Below, piece after piece: positions 1 to 5,282 of a DNA stretch of 5,665 bases. A program made the translations under genes and the position numbers. Position 1 is the stretch's first letter. Each line of letters starts with the position of its first letter. Source of the stretch: Clostridium sp. (GTDB taxonomy: Bacteria > Bacillota > Clostridia > Clostridiales > Clostridiaceae); NCBI GenBank assembly GCA_003539755.1, contig DPOH01000014.1, positions 1-5,665 of the forward strand, read 5' to 3'. The notes beneath the pieces were generated by a model. The model saw nothing but the letters and a program-made list of their open reading frames with translations, had not been told where the DNA came from and did not search any database.

Positions 1-2
1 GA

Positions 3-62
3 ATATTAAAACAATTAGAAATTGAAAAATGTAAACAAATATATATAGATGCGTATTTTTAA
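3..62 (+). CDS. Possible C-terminal tail of an upstream gene (partial)
   Basis: One frame is open from the window edge to a TAA at 60-62 and encodes about 19 residues ending in IYIDAYF. The other two forward frames stop almost at once. The tail is mixed charged and aromatic, plausible for a protein end, and a promoter-like sequence follows 17 nt later, as expected after a gene end. No family can be recognised from so short a piece. In DNA this AT-rich an open stretch of this length also occurs by chance, so the call is weak. Confidence 0.3.
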   Translation: MLKQLEIEKCKQIYIDAYF

Positions 63-78
63 ATAAAAAAGCGTGTAG

Positions 79-108
79 TTGCTTAGTATTTACAGGTTAA
101 TATATAAT
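79..108 (+). promoter_or_regulatory. Likely sigma-A promoter of the pdxK-like gene
   Basis: A perfect -10 hexamer TATAAT (103-108) stands 18 nt after a -35-like TTGCTT (79-84; first three bases match the consensus). Transcription would start near 115, leaving a leader of about 58 nt before the ATG at 173. The positions follow from the sequence; activity is inferred. Confidence 0.5.
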
Positions 109-125
109 TAATTTTATAAGTTTAT

Positions 126-140
126 ATTTGATAATCAAAT
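126..140. repeat. 15-bp palindrome in the pdxK leader
   Basis: ATTTGAT (126-132) and ATCAAAT (134-140) are perfect reverse complements around one central base. The site lies just downstream of the predicted transcription start of the pdxK-like gene, where a repressor site would be effective. A one-base loop makes it a poor RNA hairpin, so a dimeric protein-binding site is the more natural reading. Small palindromes are also common by chance in AT-rich DNA. Confidence 0.35.
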
Positions 141-172
141 GATAGTAAATATTCTAAGAAAGAGGAGATTTT

Positions 173-1006
173 ATGAAAAAGCCAATAAAAAGATTAGCAG
201 TAATACATGATTTATGTGGAGTTGGAAAAGCTGCACTTACAAATATTATTCCAATTTTATCAGTAATGGAAATAGAAACATGCCCTATACCAACTGTAAT
301 ACTTTCTACGCATACTGGAGGATTTGGAAAGCCTGTAATGAAGAAATTGGAGGGTTATATAAGTGAGACTGCTAATCATTACAGAGAATTAGAAATGAAT
401 TTTGAAGGAATTTTTGTAGGATATCTAGGAAGTATAAAAAATATAGATGAGTGTTTGAAATTATTAAAAAACTATAAAAAGAGTAACTCACTTACATTAG
501 TTGACCCCATTTTTGGAGATAATGGACGATTGTATAGTAATTTTACAAAAGACTATGTTGAAAGCATTAAAGAGCTTATTGGATTTGCAGATATAATAAC
601 TCCCAATTATACAGAAGCTTGTATTTTATGTGATATGCCTATATTAGAAAATTGTAATGAAAAAGAGGTAGAGAAGTTATTTGATAAGTTAGGAGAGCTT
701 GGAGCTAAAGATATTGTAATAACAAGTATTCCTTTAAGAGATAATATATTAGGAACAGGAATTTATAATCAAAAAAATAATTCAATAAAAATCATAAATA
801 GTCAGAAACAAGAAAAAAGTTATCCTGGTACTGGAGATATTTTTACATCTGTTCTATTTGGATTGATATTGAATGGAATAGAAATAGAAGAAAGTGCTCT
901 GAAAGCGTGTGAATTTGTAGAAAAATGTATGAGGGTAAGTAGTTTGTATGATTATCCAGCTAAAGAAGGAGTGTTATTAGAAAAATGCCTTAAATACTTA
1001 TATTAA
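173..1006 (+). CDS. pdxK: Pyridoxal/pyridoxamine kinase, PdxK/PdxY-like
   Basis: This is a cytoplasmic ribokinase-fold kinase (277 aa, usual length) predicted to phosphorylate pyridoxal, pyridoxamine or pyridoxine with ATP in vitamin B6 salvage to pyridoxal 5'-phosphate. Visible signatures are an N-terminal HDLCGVGKAALT block (residues 12-23), the family-typical LSTHTGGF segment (near 44-51), TPNYTE (143-148) and the C-terminal anion-hole motif PGTGD (218-222), where Asp222 is the expected catalytic base. The ATG at 173 follows GAGGAG (162-167) by 5 nt. Relatives usually have Ser where Cys15 stands, within HDxSGFG. A predicted promoter lies upstream. No terminator is seen after the stop, so some read-through into the fructose operon is possible. 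A hydroxymethylpyrimidine kinase activity is a less likely alternative; the family call is firm, the exact vitamer preference is not. Confidence 0.88.
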   Translation: MKKPIKRLAVIHDLCGVGKAALTNIIPILSVMEIETCPIPTVILSTHTGGFGKPVMKKLEGYISETANHYRELEMNFEGIFVGYLGSIKNIDECLKLLKNYKKSNSLTLVDPIFGDNGRLYSNFTKDYVESIKELIGFADIITPNYTEACILCDMPILENCNEKEVEKLFDKLGELGAKDIVITSIPLRDNILGTGIYNQKNNSIKIINSQKQEKSYPGTGDIFTSVLFGLILNGIEIEESALKACEFVEKCMRVSSLYDYPAKEGVLLEKCLKYLY

Positions 1007-1105
1007 TTAAAAAAGTAAAAGATATAACATAGTTGCATATTGTAATTTAAATAATTTTTATGCCTATAAAATGATTTTGATTTATAAAAATATATATTAT
1101 TATTT

Positions 1106-1180
1106 AAAATTACTAAAAATTATTAAAAAATGATTATTTTTGAATGAAAATGATTGATTTTTATTGAAAAATGATTTATG
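1106..1180 (+). promoter_or_regulatory. Probable FruR operator: 20-21 bp repeats on phased A/T tracts
   Basis: AAAATGATT occurs at 1127-1135, 1147-1155 and 1168-1176, that is, at 20- and 21-bp steps, with a further copy at 1068-1076. Between the phased copies lie similar blocks TGAATGAAAA (1141-1150) and TTATTGAAAA (1161-1170), also 20 bp apart, so the unit is roughly 20 bp and about two helical turns long. DeoR-family regulators, FruR of lactic bacteria among them, are known to bind repeats ahead of their own operons. The repeats cover the best promoter in the gap, which fits repression. Assignment to FruR is inferred from position. Confidence 0.6.
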
Positions 1181-1182
1181 AT
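1154..1182 (+). promoter_or_regulatory. Likely fruRKA operon promoter
   Basis: TTGATT (1154-1159) and TATGAT (1177-1182) are separated by exactly 17 nt; each matches its consensus at four or five of six positions. The start site would be near 1189, giving a leader of only about 15 nt whose 5' end is almost the ribosome binding site. Both hexamers lie inside the operator-like repeats. A weaker alternative is TTGATT (1077-1082) with TATTAT (1098-1103), which has a short 15-nt spacer. Confidence 0.5.
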
Positions 1183-1188
1183 TATATC

Positions 1189-1200
1189 AGAGGAGTGGTG
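1189..1200 (+). promoter_or_regulatory. Ribosome binding site that sets the fruR start
   Basis: AGAGGAG (1189-1195) precedes the ATG at 1204 by 8 nt, ideal spacing. The in-frame ATG at 1171 has no Shine-Dalgarno sequence, lies in the operator repeats and would be upstream of the predicted transcription start, so 1204 is the start used here. Confidence 0.8.
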
Positions 1201-1203
1201 ATA

Positions 1204-1959
1204 ATGTTTACAGAGGAGAGATTTAATATCATTCTTCAAGAATTAAAAACTAAAGGAATTGTTTCGGTTACAGAATTAGTGAAACTTTTAGATGCATCAG
1301 AGTCTACTGTAAGAAGAGATTTAAATGCACTTCATAATGATGGTTTGCTAAAAAAAATTCATGGAGGAGCAATTTCAATAGATGATAATGCTTCAAAGCA
1401 TGATTACAAAGTAAATGTAAGAAAAAATCTTAATATTGAAGAGAAAAAAAGTATTGCTAAAAAAGCTGCATCTCTAATATATGAAAATGAAGTTATATAT
1501 TTAGATGCTGGTACAACGACAGAATTTATGATTAATTATATTAAAGCAAAAAATATATTAGTTGTTACAAATGGAATAGTACATGCAAAAAAGCTTTTAG
1601 AAAAAGGAATAAAAACATTTATTTTAGGTGGAGAAGTAAAAGCAGTCACGGAAGCTATTGTTGGAAATAATGCTGTAGAGGATTTAAAAAAATATAATTT
1701 TTCAAAAGGTTTTTTTGGAACAAATGGAGTTAGTAATAAAAGTGGATATACAACTCCAGATATTGATGAGGCAATGGTTAAATGTGAGGCTATAAAAAGA
1801 TGTAGTGAATCATATGTACTTGCAGATGAATCAAAATTAGAACAAATAAGTTTTATAACATTTGGAAGTATAGGTGATTCAGTATTGATAACAAGTAAAT
1901 CTGATCAAAATGATTATAATTATGATACTAAAGTGATAGGAGTGGAAGAAAATGATTAA
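1204..1959 (+). CDS. fruR: DeoR-family transcriptional regulator of the fructose operon
   Basis: The protein is a 251-aa DNA-binding regulator of the DeoR/GlpR family, counted from the ATG at 1204. The N-terminal winged helix-turn-helix spans about residues 3-57 and includes the family signature SESTVRRDLNAL (32-43) and the wing KIHGGA (51-56). The C-terminal sugar-phosphate sensor domain includes LDAGTTT (100-106), then GGEV, FFGTNG, GYTT and YVLADESK blocks in the usual order. Length matches the family. It opens an operon with fruK and fruA and overlaps fruK by 8 nt, the standard fruR-fruK-fruA arrangement of low-GC Gram-positives. By analogy it represses the operon and responds to fructose 1-phosphate; this sequence does not prove the ligand. 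The 5' extension to 1171 (11 more residues) is rejected on ribosome-binding grounds. Confidence 0.9.
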   Translation: MFTEERFNIILQELKTKGIVSVTELVKLLDASESTVRRDLNALHNDGLLKKIHGGAISIDDNASKHDYKVNVRKNLNIEEKKSIAKKAASLIYENEVIYLDAGTTTEFMINYIKAKNILVVTNGIVHAKKLLEKGIKTFILGGEVKAVTEAIVGNNAVEDLKKYNFSKGFFGTNGVSNKSGYTTPDIDEAMVKCEAIKRCSESYVLADESKLEQISFITFGSIGDSVLITSKSDQNDYNYDTKVIGVEEND

Positions 1960-2854
1960 TACTATAACTTTAAATCCTTCTTTAGATTATGTTGTTAAAG
2001 TAGATGATTTTAAAGCAGATACATTAAATAGAAGTAATGAGGAAATGATTTATGCTGGAGGAAAAGGTATAAATGTTTCAATAGTACTTAAGAATTTAGG
2101 TGTTGATAATACAGCATTAGGATACATAGCAGGCTTTACTGGAGATGAAATATTAAGACAAATTAAACAACATAATGTTAATTGTGATTTTGTTAAATTA
2201 AAAGATGGGATGTCTAGAATTAATGTAAAACTTAAAAGTAATGGTGAAACAGAAATCAATGGTTCTGGACCAGATATTACAGAAAATGATTTAAAAGCTC
2301 TTTATGAAAAAGTAAGTAGACTTGGTAAAGGTGATTTCTTAATTCTTTCAGGAAGCATTCCAAAGAGTGTACCTGATGATATTTATGAAAGAATAATGGA
2401 AAGTCTTTTAGATAAAGGTGTTGAATTCATAGTAGATGCTACTAAGGACTTATTATTAAATGTATTAAAATATAAGCCATTTTTAATAAAACCAAATCAT
2501 CATGAATTAGCAGAAATGTTTAATGTTGAATTAAAGAGTGATGAAGATATAATAACATATGCTAGAAAGCTTCAAGAAATGGGAGCAAAAAATGTTCTTA
2601 TATCAATGGCTGGAGATGGAGCAATTTTATTACCTGAGAATGGAGAACCAATTAAAAGATCTGTTCCAAAAGGAACTCTTAAAAATTCAGTAGGTGCAGG
2701 AGATTCTATGGTGGCTGGATTCTTATGTGGATACTTGAAAAATAAAGATTTAGATGAAGCATTTAAAATGGGTATAGCAACAGGAAGTGCAAGTGCATTT
2801 TCAGAAGAGTTAGCAACAAAAGAAGAAGTTGAAAATTTATTGAAGCAATTATAA
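1952..2854 (+). CDS. fruK: 1-phosphofructokinase
   Basis: This cytoplasmic PfkB/ribokinase-family enzyme (300 aa, normal length) converts fructose 1-phosphate and ATP to fructose 1,6-bisphosphate. The N terminus TITLNPSLDY (residues 4-13) is typical of the 1-phosphofructokinase/tagatose-6-phosphate kinase branch. PfkB signature 1 is AGGKGINVS (35-43), KPNHHE lies at 180-185, and signature 2 contains NSVGAGDS (245-252) with Asp251 as the expected catalytic base. The ATG at 1952 lies inside the end of fruR (8-nt overlap), with AGGAG at 1938-1942 spaced 9 nt away, which implies translational coupling. Tagatose-6-phosphate kinase (LacC) is the sequence-level alternative; the fruR and fruA neighbours make fructose 1-phosphate the likely substrate. 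Confidence 0.94.
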   Translation: MINTITLNPSLDYVVKVDDFKADTLNRSNEEMIYAGGKGINVSIVLKNLGVDNTALGYIAGFTGDEILRQIKQHNVNCDFVKLKDGMSRINVKLKSNGETEINGSGPDITENDLKALYEKVSRLGKGDFLILSGSIPKSVPDDIYERIMESLLDKGVEFIVDATKDLLLNVLKYKPFLIKPNHHELAEMFNVELKSDEDIITYARKLQEMGAKNVLISMAGDGAILLPENGEPIKRSVPKGTLKNSVGAGDSMVAGFLCGYLKNKDLDEAFKMGIATGSASAFSEELATKEEVENLLKQL

Positions 2855-2987
2855 TAGTTTTAGCATAAAGAAAAGGATTATGGGAATATTGGATATTTAT
2901 AGTAATTGGTACTTAAATATGTAAGGTTATAAGGTAATCTTAATATTCAGTATAATTATTTATATTGTAGAGTTAGGAGTGACATAT
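2855..2987 (+). other. fruK-fruA intergenic gap, possible weak internal promoter
   Basis: This 133-nt AT-rich gap is long compared with the fruR-fruK overlap. A perfect TATAAT occurs at 2951-2956, but the -35 position holds only poor matches (for example TTATAA at 2927-2932). GAATATT (2884-2890) and AATATTC (2942-2948) could form a weak 7-bp stem. No U-tract terminator is present, so fruA is still expected to be co-transcribed with fruK. Confidence 0.3.
2975..2979 (+). promoter_or_regulatory. Ribosome binding site that sets the fruA start
   Basis: AGGAG ends 8 nt before the ATG at 2988. An in-frame GTG at 2979 overlaps this site itself and has no usable upstream Shine-Dalgarno sequence, so the ATG is preferred; it also gives the usual MKIVDLL start of the IIA domain. 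Confidence 0.8.
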
Positions 2988-4910
2988 ATGAAAATTGTTG
3001 ATTTATTACACAAACAAGGCATGAATTTAGATATTAAACCAACATCTAAAGCACAGTGTATCGATGAATTAGTCGATTTAATGGACAAAACAGGAAATTT
3101 AAATGATAAAGAAGAATATAAGAAAGCAATACTTGCTAGAGAAGAGTTAAGTACAACAGGTATTGGTGATGGAATTGCAATTCCTCATGGTAAGACTAAA
3201 GCTGTAAAAAGAGCATCTTTAGCTGCAGCAGTCTGTAAAGATGGTGTGGATTATGATGCACTAGATGGAGCACCAGTACATCTGTTCTTCATGATAGCAG
3301 TTCCAGATAATAGTGATAACTTACATTTGGAAGTGTTAGCTAGACTTTCTACAATATTAATGGATGAAGATTTTAGAAAGAAATTAATCGCATGTACAGA
3401 TAAGGATGAGTTTTTAAAATTAATTGATGAGAAAGAAACTGAAAAGTTCCCAGATGAGCCAAAGAAAGAGGAAAAACCTCAAAATGGTTCTTATAGAGTT
3501 TTAGCAGTTACTGCATGTCCAACAGGTATTGCTCATACTTATATGGCTGCAGAAAGTCTTGAAAATAAGGCTAAGGAGATGGGAGTATCTATAAAAGTTG
3601 AAACTAATGGTTCAGGAGGAGCTAAGAATGTTTTAACTAAAGAAGAAATTGAAAAAGCAGAATGTATTATAGTAGCTGCTGATAAAAATGTTGAAATGGC
3701 TAGATTTGATGGAAAGAAAGTTATTAAGACAAAAGTAGCAGATGGAATACATAAAGCAGAAGAATTAATAACTAGAGCTATAAATGGAGATGCTCCAATA
3801 TATCACCATACAGGTGGAAGTGATGAACCTCAAGAAAATGGTGATGGTGAAAGCTTTGGGCGTCAACTATATAAACATTTAATGAATGGTGTTTCTTATA
3901 TGTTACCATTTGTTATTGGTGGAGGTATATTAATTGCCTTATCTTTCCTTGTTGATAATTATAGTATTAATCCAAGTAATTTTGGCAAAAATACACCAAT
4001 TGCTGCTTTATTAAATAATATTGGTAGTACATCATTTGGATTTATGTTACCTGTTTTAGCTGGATTTATTGCAATGAGTATTGCTGATAGACCAGGTCTT
4101 GCAGTTGGTTTTGTAGGTGGCGCTTTAGCAAATTATGGTACTACTTTTGCAAGTGCTTTTGATCCAAATATTCCAGTTGTAAGTGGTGGTTTCTTAGGTG
4201 CTTTATTCGCAGGTTTTGTAGGTGGCTATTTAGTACTTGGATTAAAGAAAATATTCGATGTATTACCTGATACATTAGATGGTATAAAACCAACATTATT
4301 ATATCCTCTATTCGGAATAGGAATAATGGGATTAATTATGATATTAATAAATCCATTCTTTGGTGCAATTAATTTAGGCATTACTGGATTCCTTAATTCA
4401 ATGGGTGGAACAAGTAAAGTTCTTTTAGGAATTATTGTTGCAGGAATGATGGCAATTGATATGGGTGGCCCTTTCAATAAGGCAGCATATGTATTTGGTA
4501 CAGCTTCTCTTGCTAGTGGAAACTTTGATATTATGGCAGCAGTTATGGCTGGTGGAATGGTTCCACCTCTTGCAATAGCTTTAGCTACAACTTTCTTTGG
4601 AAATAGATTTACTGAAAACGAAAGAAAATCTGGTTTAACAAATTATATAATGGGATTATCATTCATAACTGAAGGTGCAATACCATTTGCAGCAGCAGAC
4701 CCATTAAGAGTTATTCCATCTTGCGTAATTGGTTCAGCAGTAGCTGGTGCATTATCAATGTTATTTAATTGTACTCTAATGGCTCCTCATGGTGGAATAT
4801 TTGTAGTTCCTGTTGTAGGAAACCCATTAATGTATCTTTTATCAATAGCAATAGGTTCTGTTGTAGGAATGATTATGCTTGCTATATTAAAGAAACCAAT
4901 TAAAAAATAA
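2988..4910 (+). CDS. fruA: PTS fructose transporter, fused enzyme IIABC
   Basis: The 640-aa membrane protein takes up fructose and phosphorylates it to fructose 1-phosphate, passing phosphate from HPr through IIA and IIB. Domain order is IIA (about 1-145), with phospho-acceptor His67 in GIAIPHGKT; a Lys/Glu/Pro-rich linker (about 148-167); IIB (about 169-268), with phospho-acceptor Cys177 in ACPTGIAHT; a second hydrophilic linker with clustered His, Gly, Asp and Glu; and IIC (about 290-638) with many hydrophobic helices. IIC shows DMGGPFNKAAY (491-501) and EGAIPFAAADP (562-572), the latter typical of fructose-type IIC. All three active domains look intact, and a Lys-rich cytosolic tail ends the protein. 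Length fits fused FruA proteins. A mannose-type or 2-O-mannosylglycerate paralogue is conceivable, but fruR and fruK beside it argue for fructose. A strong terminator follows 15 nt after the stop. Confidence 0.95.
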   Translation: MKIVDLLHKQGMNLDIKPTSKAQCIDELVDLMDKTGNLNDKEEYKKAILAREELSTTGIGDGIAIPHGKTKAVKRASLAAAVCKDGVDYDALDGAPVHLFFMIAVPDNSDNLHLEVLARLSTILMDEDFRKKLIACTDKDEFLKLIDEKETEKFPDEPKKEEKPQNGSYRVLAVTACPTGIAHTYMAAESLENKAKEMGVSIKVETNGSGGAKNVLTKEEIEKAECIIVAADKNVEMARFDGKKVIKTKVADGIHKAEELITRAINGDAPIYHHTGGSDEPQENGDGESFGRQLYKHLMNGVSYMLPFVIGGGILIALSFLVDNYSINPSNFGKNTPIAALLNNIGSTSFGFMLPVLAGFIAMSIADRPGLAVGFVGGALANYGTTFASAFDPNIPVVSGGFLGALFAGFVGGYLVLGLKKIFDVLPDTLDGIKPTLLYPLFGIGIMGLIMILINPFFGAINLGITGFLNSMGGTSKVLLGIIVAGMMAIDMGGPFNKAAYVFGTASLASGNFDIMAAVMAGGMVPPLAIALATTFFGNRFTENERKSGLTNYIMGLSFITEGAIPFAAADPLRVIPSCVIGSAVAGALSMLFNCTLMAPHGGIFVVPVVGNPLMYLLSIAIGSVVGMIMLAILKKPIKK

Positions 4911-4925
4911 TATAAGTTAATCTAT

Positions 4926-4962
4926 AAAAAGTGTTGATTGAAATTTCAGTCAGCACTTTTTT
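4926..4962 (+). terminator. Intrinsic terminator of the fru operon
   Basis: AAAAAGTGTTGATTG (4926-4940) pairs with CAGTCAGCACTTTTT (4947-4961) as a 15-bp stem with two G-U pairs and a 6-nt AAATTT loop. The 3' side ends in a run of six T. The A-run before the stem means it could also act on the opposite strand, but no gene converges on it here. Confidence 0.93.
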
Positions 4963-5106
4963 GTTAACCATAATAAATATATTTTAAGACAAATTAGAAC
5001 AATTATAAAAGAATTATTAAAAAGCTAAATACATACATAACTAATATTAAATTTGAACATACTAAAATTATAAGTGCTATAGCTAATAAATATACAATGC
5101 TATTTA

Positions 5107-5132
5107 ACTAGTAAAAGATTGTGCACTAGTAA
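5107..5132 (+). repeat. Paired ACTAGTAA direct repeats
   Basis: ACTAGTAA occurs at 5107-5114 and 5125-5132, 18 bp apart. Each contains the palindrome ACTAGT, so the two can also pair as a 6-bp stem around a 12-nt loop. They lie between the arms of the long inverted repeat. Confidence 0.4.
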
Positions 5133-5147
5133 TTGTTTTGATTACTA
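5127..5147. repeat. 7-bp inverted repeat overlapping a -10-like site
   Basis: TAGTAAT (5127-5133) and ATTACTA (5141-5147) are perfect reverse complements around a 7-nt TGTTTTG centre. The right half overlaps a TATAAT at 5146-5151, the expected geometry for a repressor site or a small hairpin. Confidence 0.4.
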
Positions 5148-5163
5148 TAATATTTAATATAAT
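5133..5163 (+). promoter_or_regulatory. Candidate nifJ promoter
   Basis: Two perfect TATAAT hexamers lie at 5146-5151 and 5158-5163. The second has TTGTTT (5133-5138) upstream at a long 19-nt spacing; the first lacks a good -35. Use of either would give a leader of about 110-125 nt containing the palindrome at 5190-5209. A further candidate is TTGAAC (5053-5058) with CTATAG (5077-5082). The choice is unresolved. Confidence 0.35.
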
Positions 5164-5189
5164 TCTTAATAAAATGTTTTTTTATCTGT

Positions 5190-5209
5190 TTAAACTAATA
5201 TTAGTTTAA
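5190..5209. repeat. Perfect 20-bp palindrome upstream of nifJ
   Basis: TTAAACTAAT followed by its exact reverse complement ATTAGTTTAA, with no central spacer. It ends 73 bp before the nifJ start. As DNA it suits a dimeric regulator; as RNA it could form a hairpin of roughly 8 bp with a small loop. Its right half also takes part in the long inverted repeat, so the two pairings exclude each other. It does not match the Rex, CcpA or CodY consensus sequences. Confidence 0.6.
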
Positions 5210-5282
5210 GTATAGCATTATATATTTAAGCTGTAGCCAAATAATAGAGCATAATACAAGACTAGAAAAAGAGGGAAGATAA

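Larger units (their letters stand above)
5076..5237. repeat. Long imperfect inverted repeat upstream of nifJ
   Basis: Arms 5076-5113 and 5199-5237 can pair at about 35 positions. The helices are 5076-5084 with 5229-5237, 5087-5094 with 5221-5228, 5096-5103 with 5212-5219, 5104-5105 with 5208-5209, and 5106-5113 with 5199-5206. They are broken by small bulges, one C-A mismatch and two G-U pairs. Several G-C pairs in the arms make chance pairing in AT-rich DNA unlikely. The outer ends are GCTATAGC and GCTGTAGC, themselves palindromic or nearly so. No clear target-site duplication flanks it. It may be a folded leader RNA, a regulatory DNA element or a small mobile-repeat relic. Confidence 0.65.
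4911..5282 (+). other. 372-nt non-coding gap between fruA and nifJ
   Basis: No credible gene is seen on either strand. From the left it holds the fruA terminator, then about 110 nt of AT-rich sequence with no clear structure (4963-5075), then the long inverted repeat and its nested palindromes (5076-5237), then about 45 nt leading to the nifJ ribosome binding site. The nifJ promoter must lie here, but several candidates compete. Confidence 0.7.

Noticed and set aside
1007..1070. Terminator after the pdxK-like gene
   Set aside because: No GC-containing stem followed by a T-run was found; the segment is plain AT-rich sequence.
1171..1203. Upstream ATG extending fruR by 11 residues
   Set aside because: It has no Shine-Dalgarno sequence, lies inside the operator repeats and probably upstream of transcription start; family members start near MFTEER-type sequence at 1204.
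1949..1957. Further AAAATGATT copy at the fruK start codon
   Set aside because: It is explained by the Glu-Asn-Asp codons of fruR and the ATG of fruK; the 9-mer alone is common in this AT-rich sequence and only the phased cluster ahead of fruR is meaningful.
2050..2259. Open reading frame of 69 codons on the - strand inside fruK
   Set aside because: It lies wholly within a well-supported kinase gene, has no ribosome binding site that I can see, and its translation looks like antisense of the fruK coding sequence.
2979..2987. GTG start extending fruA by three residues
   Set aside because: The GTG overlaps the AGGAG that serves the ATG at 2988.
4226..4477. Open reading frame of 83 codons on the - strand inside fruA
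   Set aside because: It is antisense to the conserved IIC domain; the Ile/Pro/Asn-rich translation mirrors the Gly- and hydrophobic-rich + strand codons.
4961..4978. Rex-like site (TTGTTAA half-site) after the fruA terminator
   Set aside because: Only one half matches TTGTTAA; the other half does not resemble TTAACAA, and the position is more than 300 nt from nifJ.
5076..5237. 6S RNA-like long hairpin
   Set aside because: The size and the long stem with internal loop are reminiscent, but the stem is very AT-rich, no clear promoter and terminator frame it as an independent gene, and it lies directly in front of nifJ.
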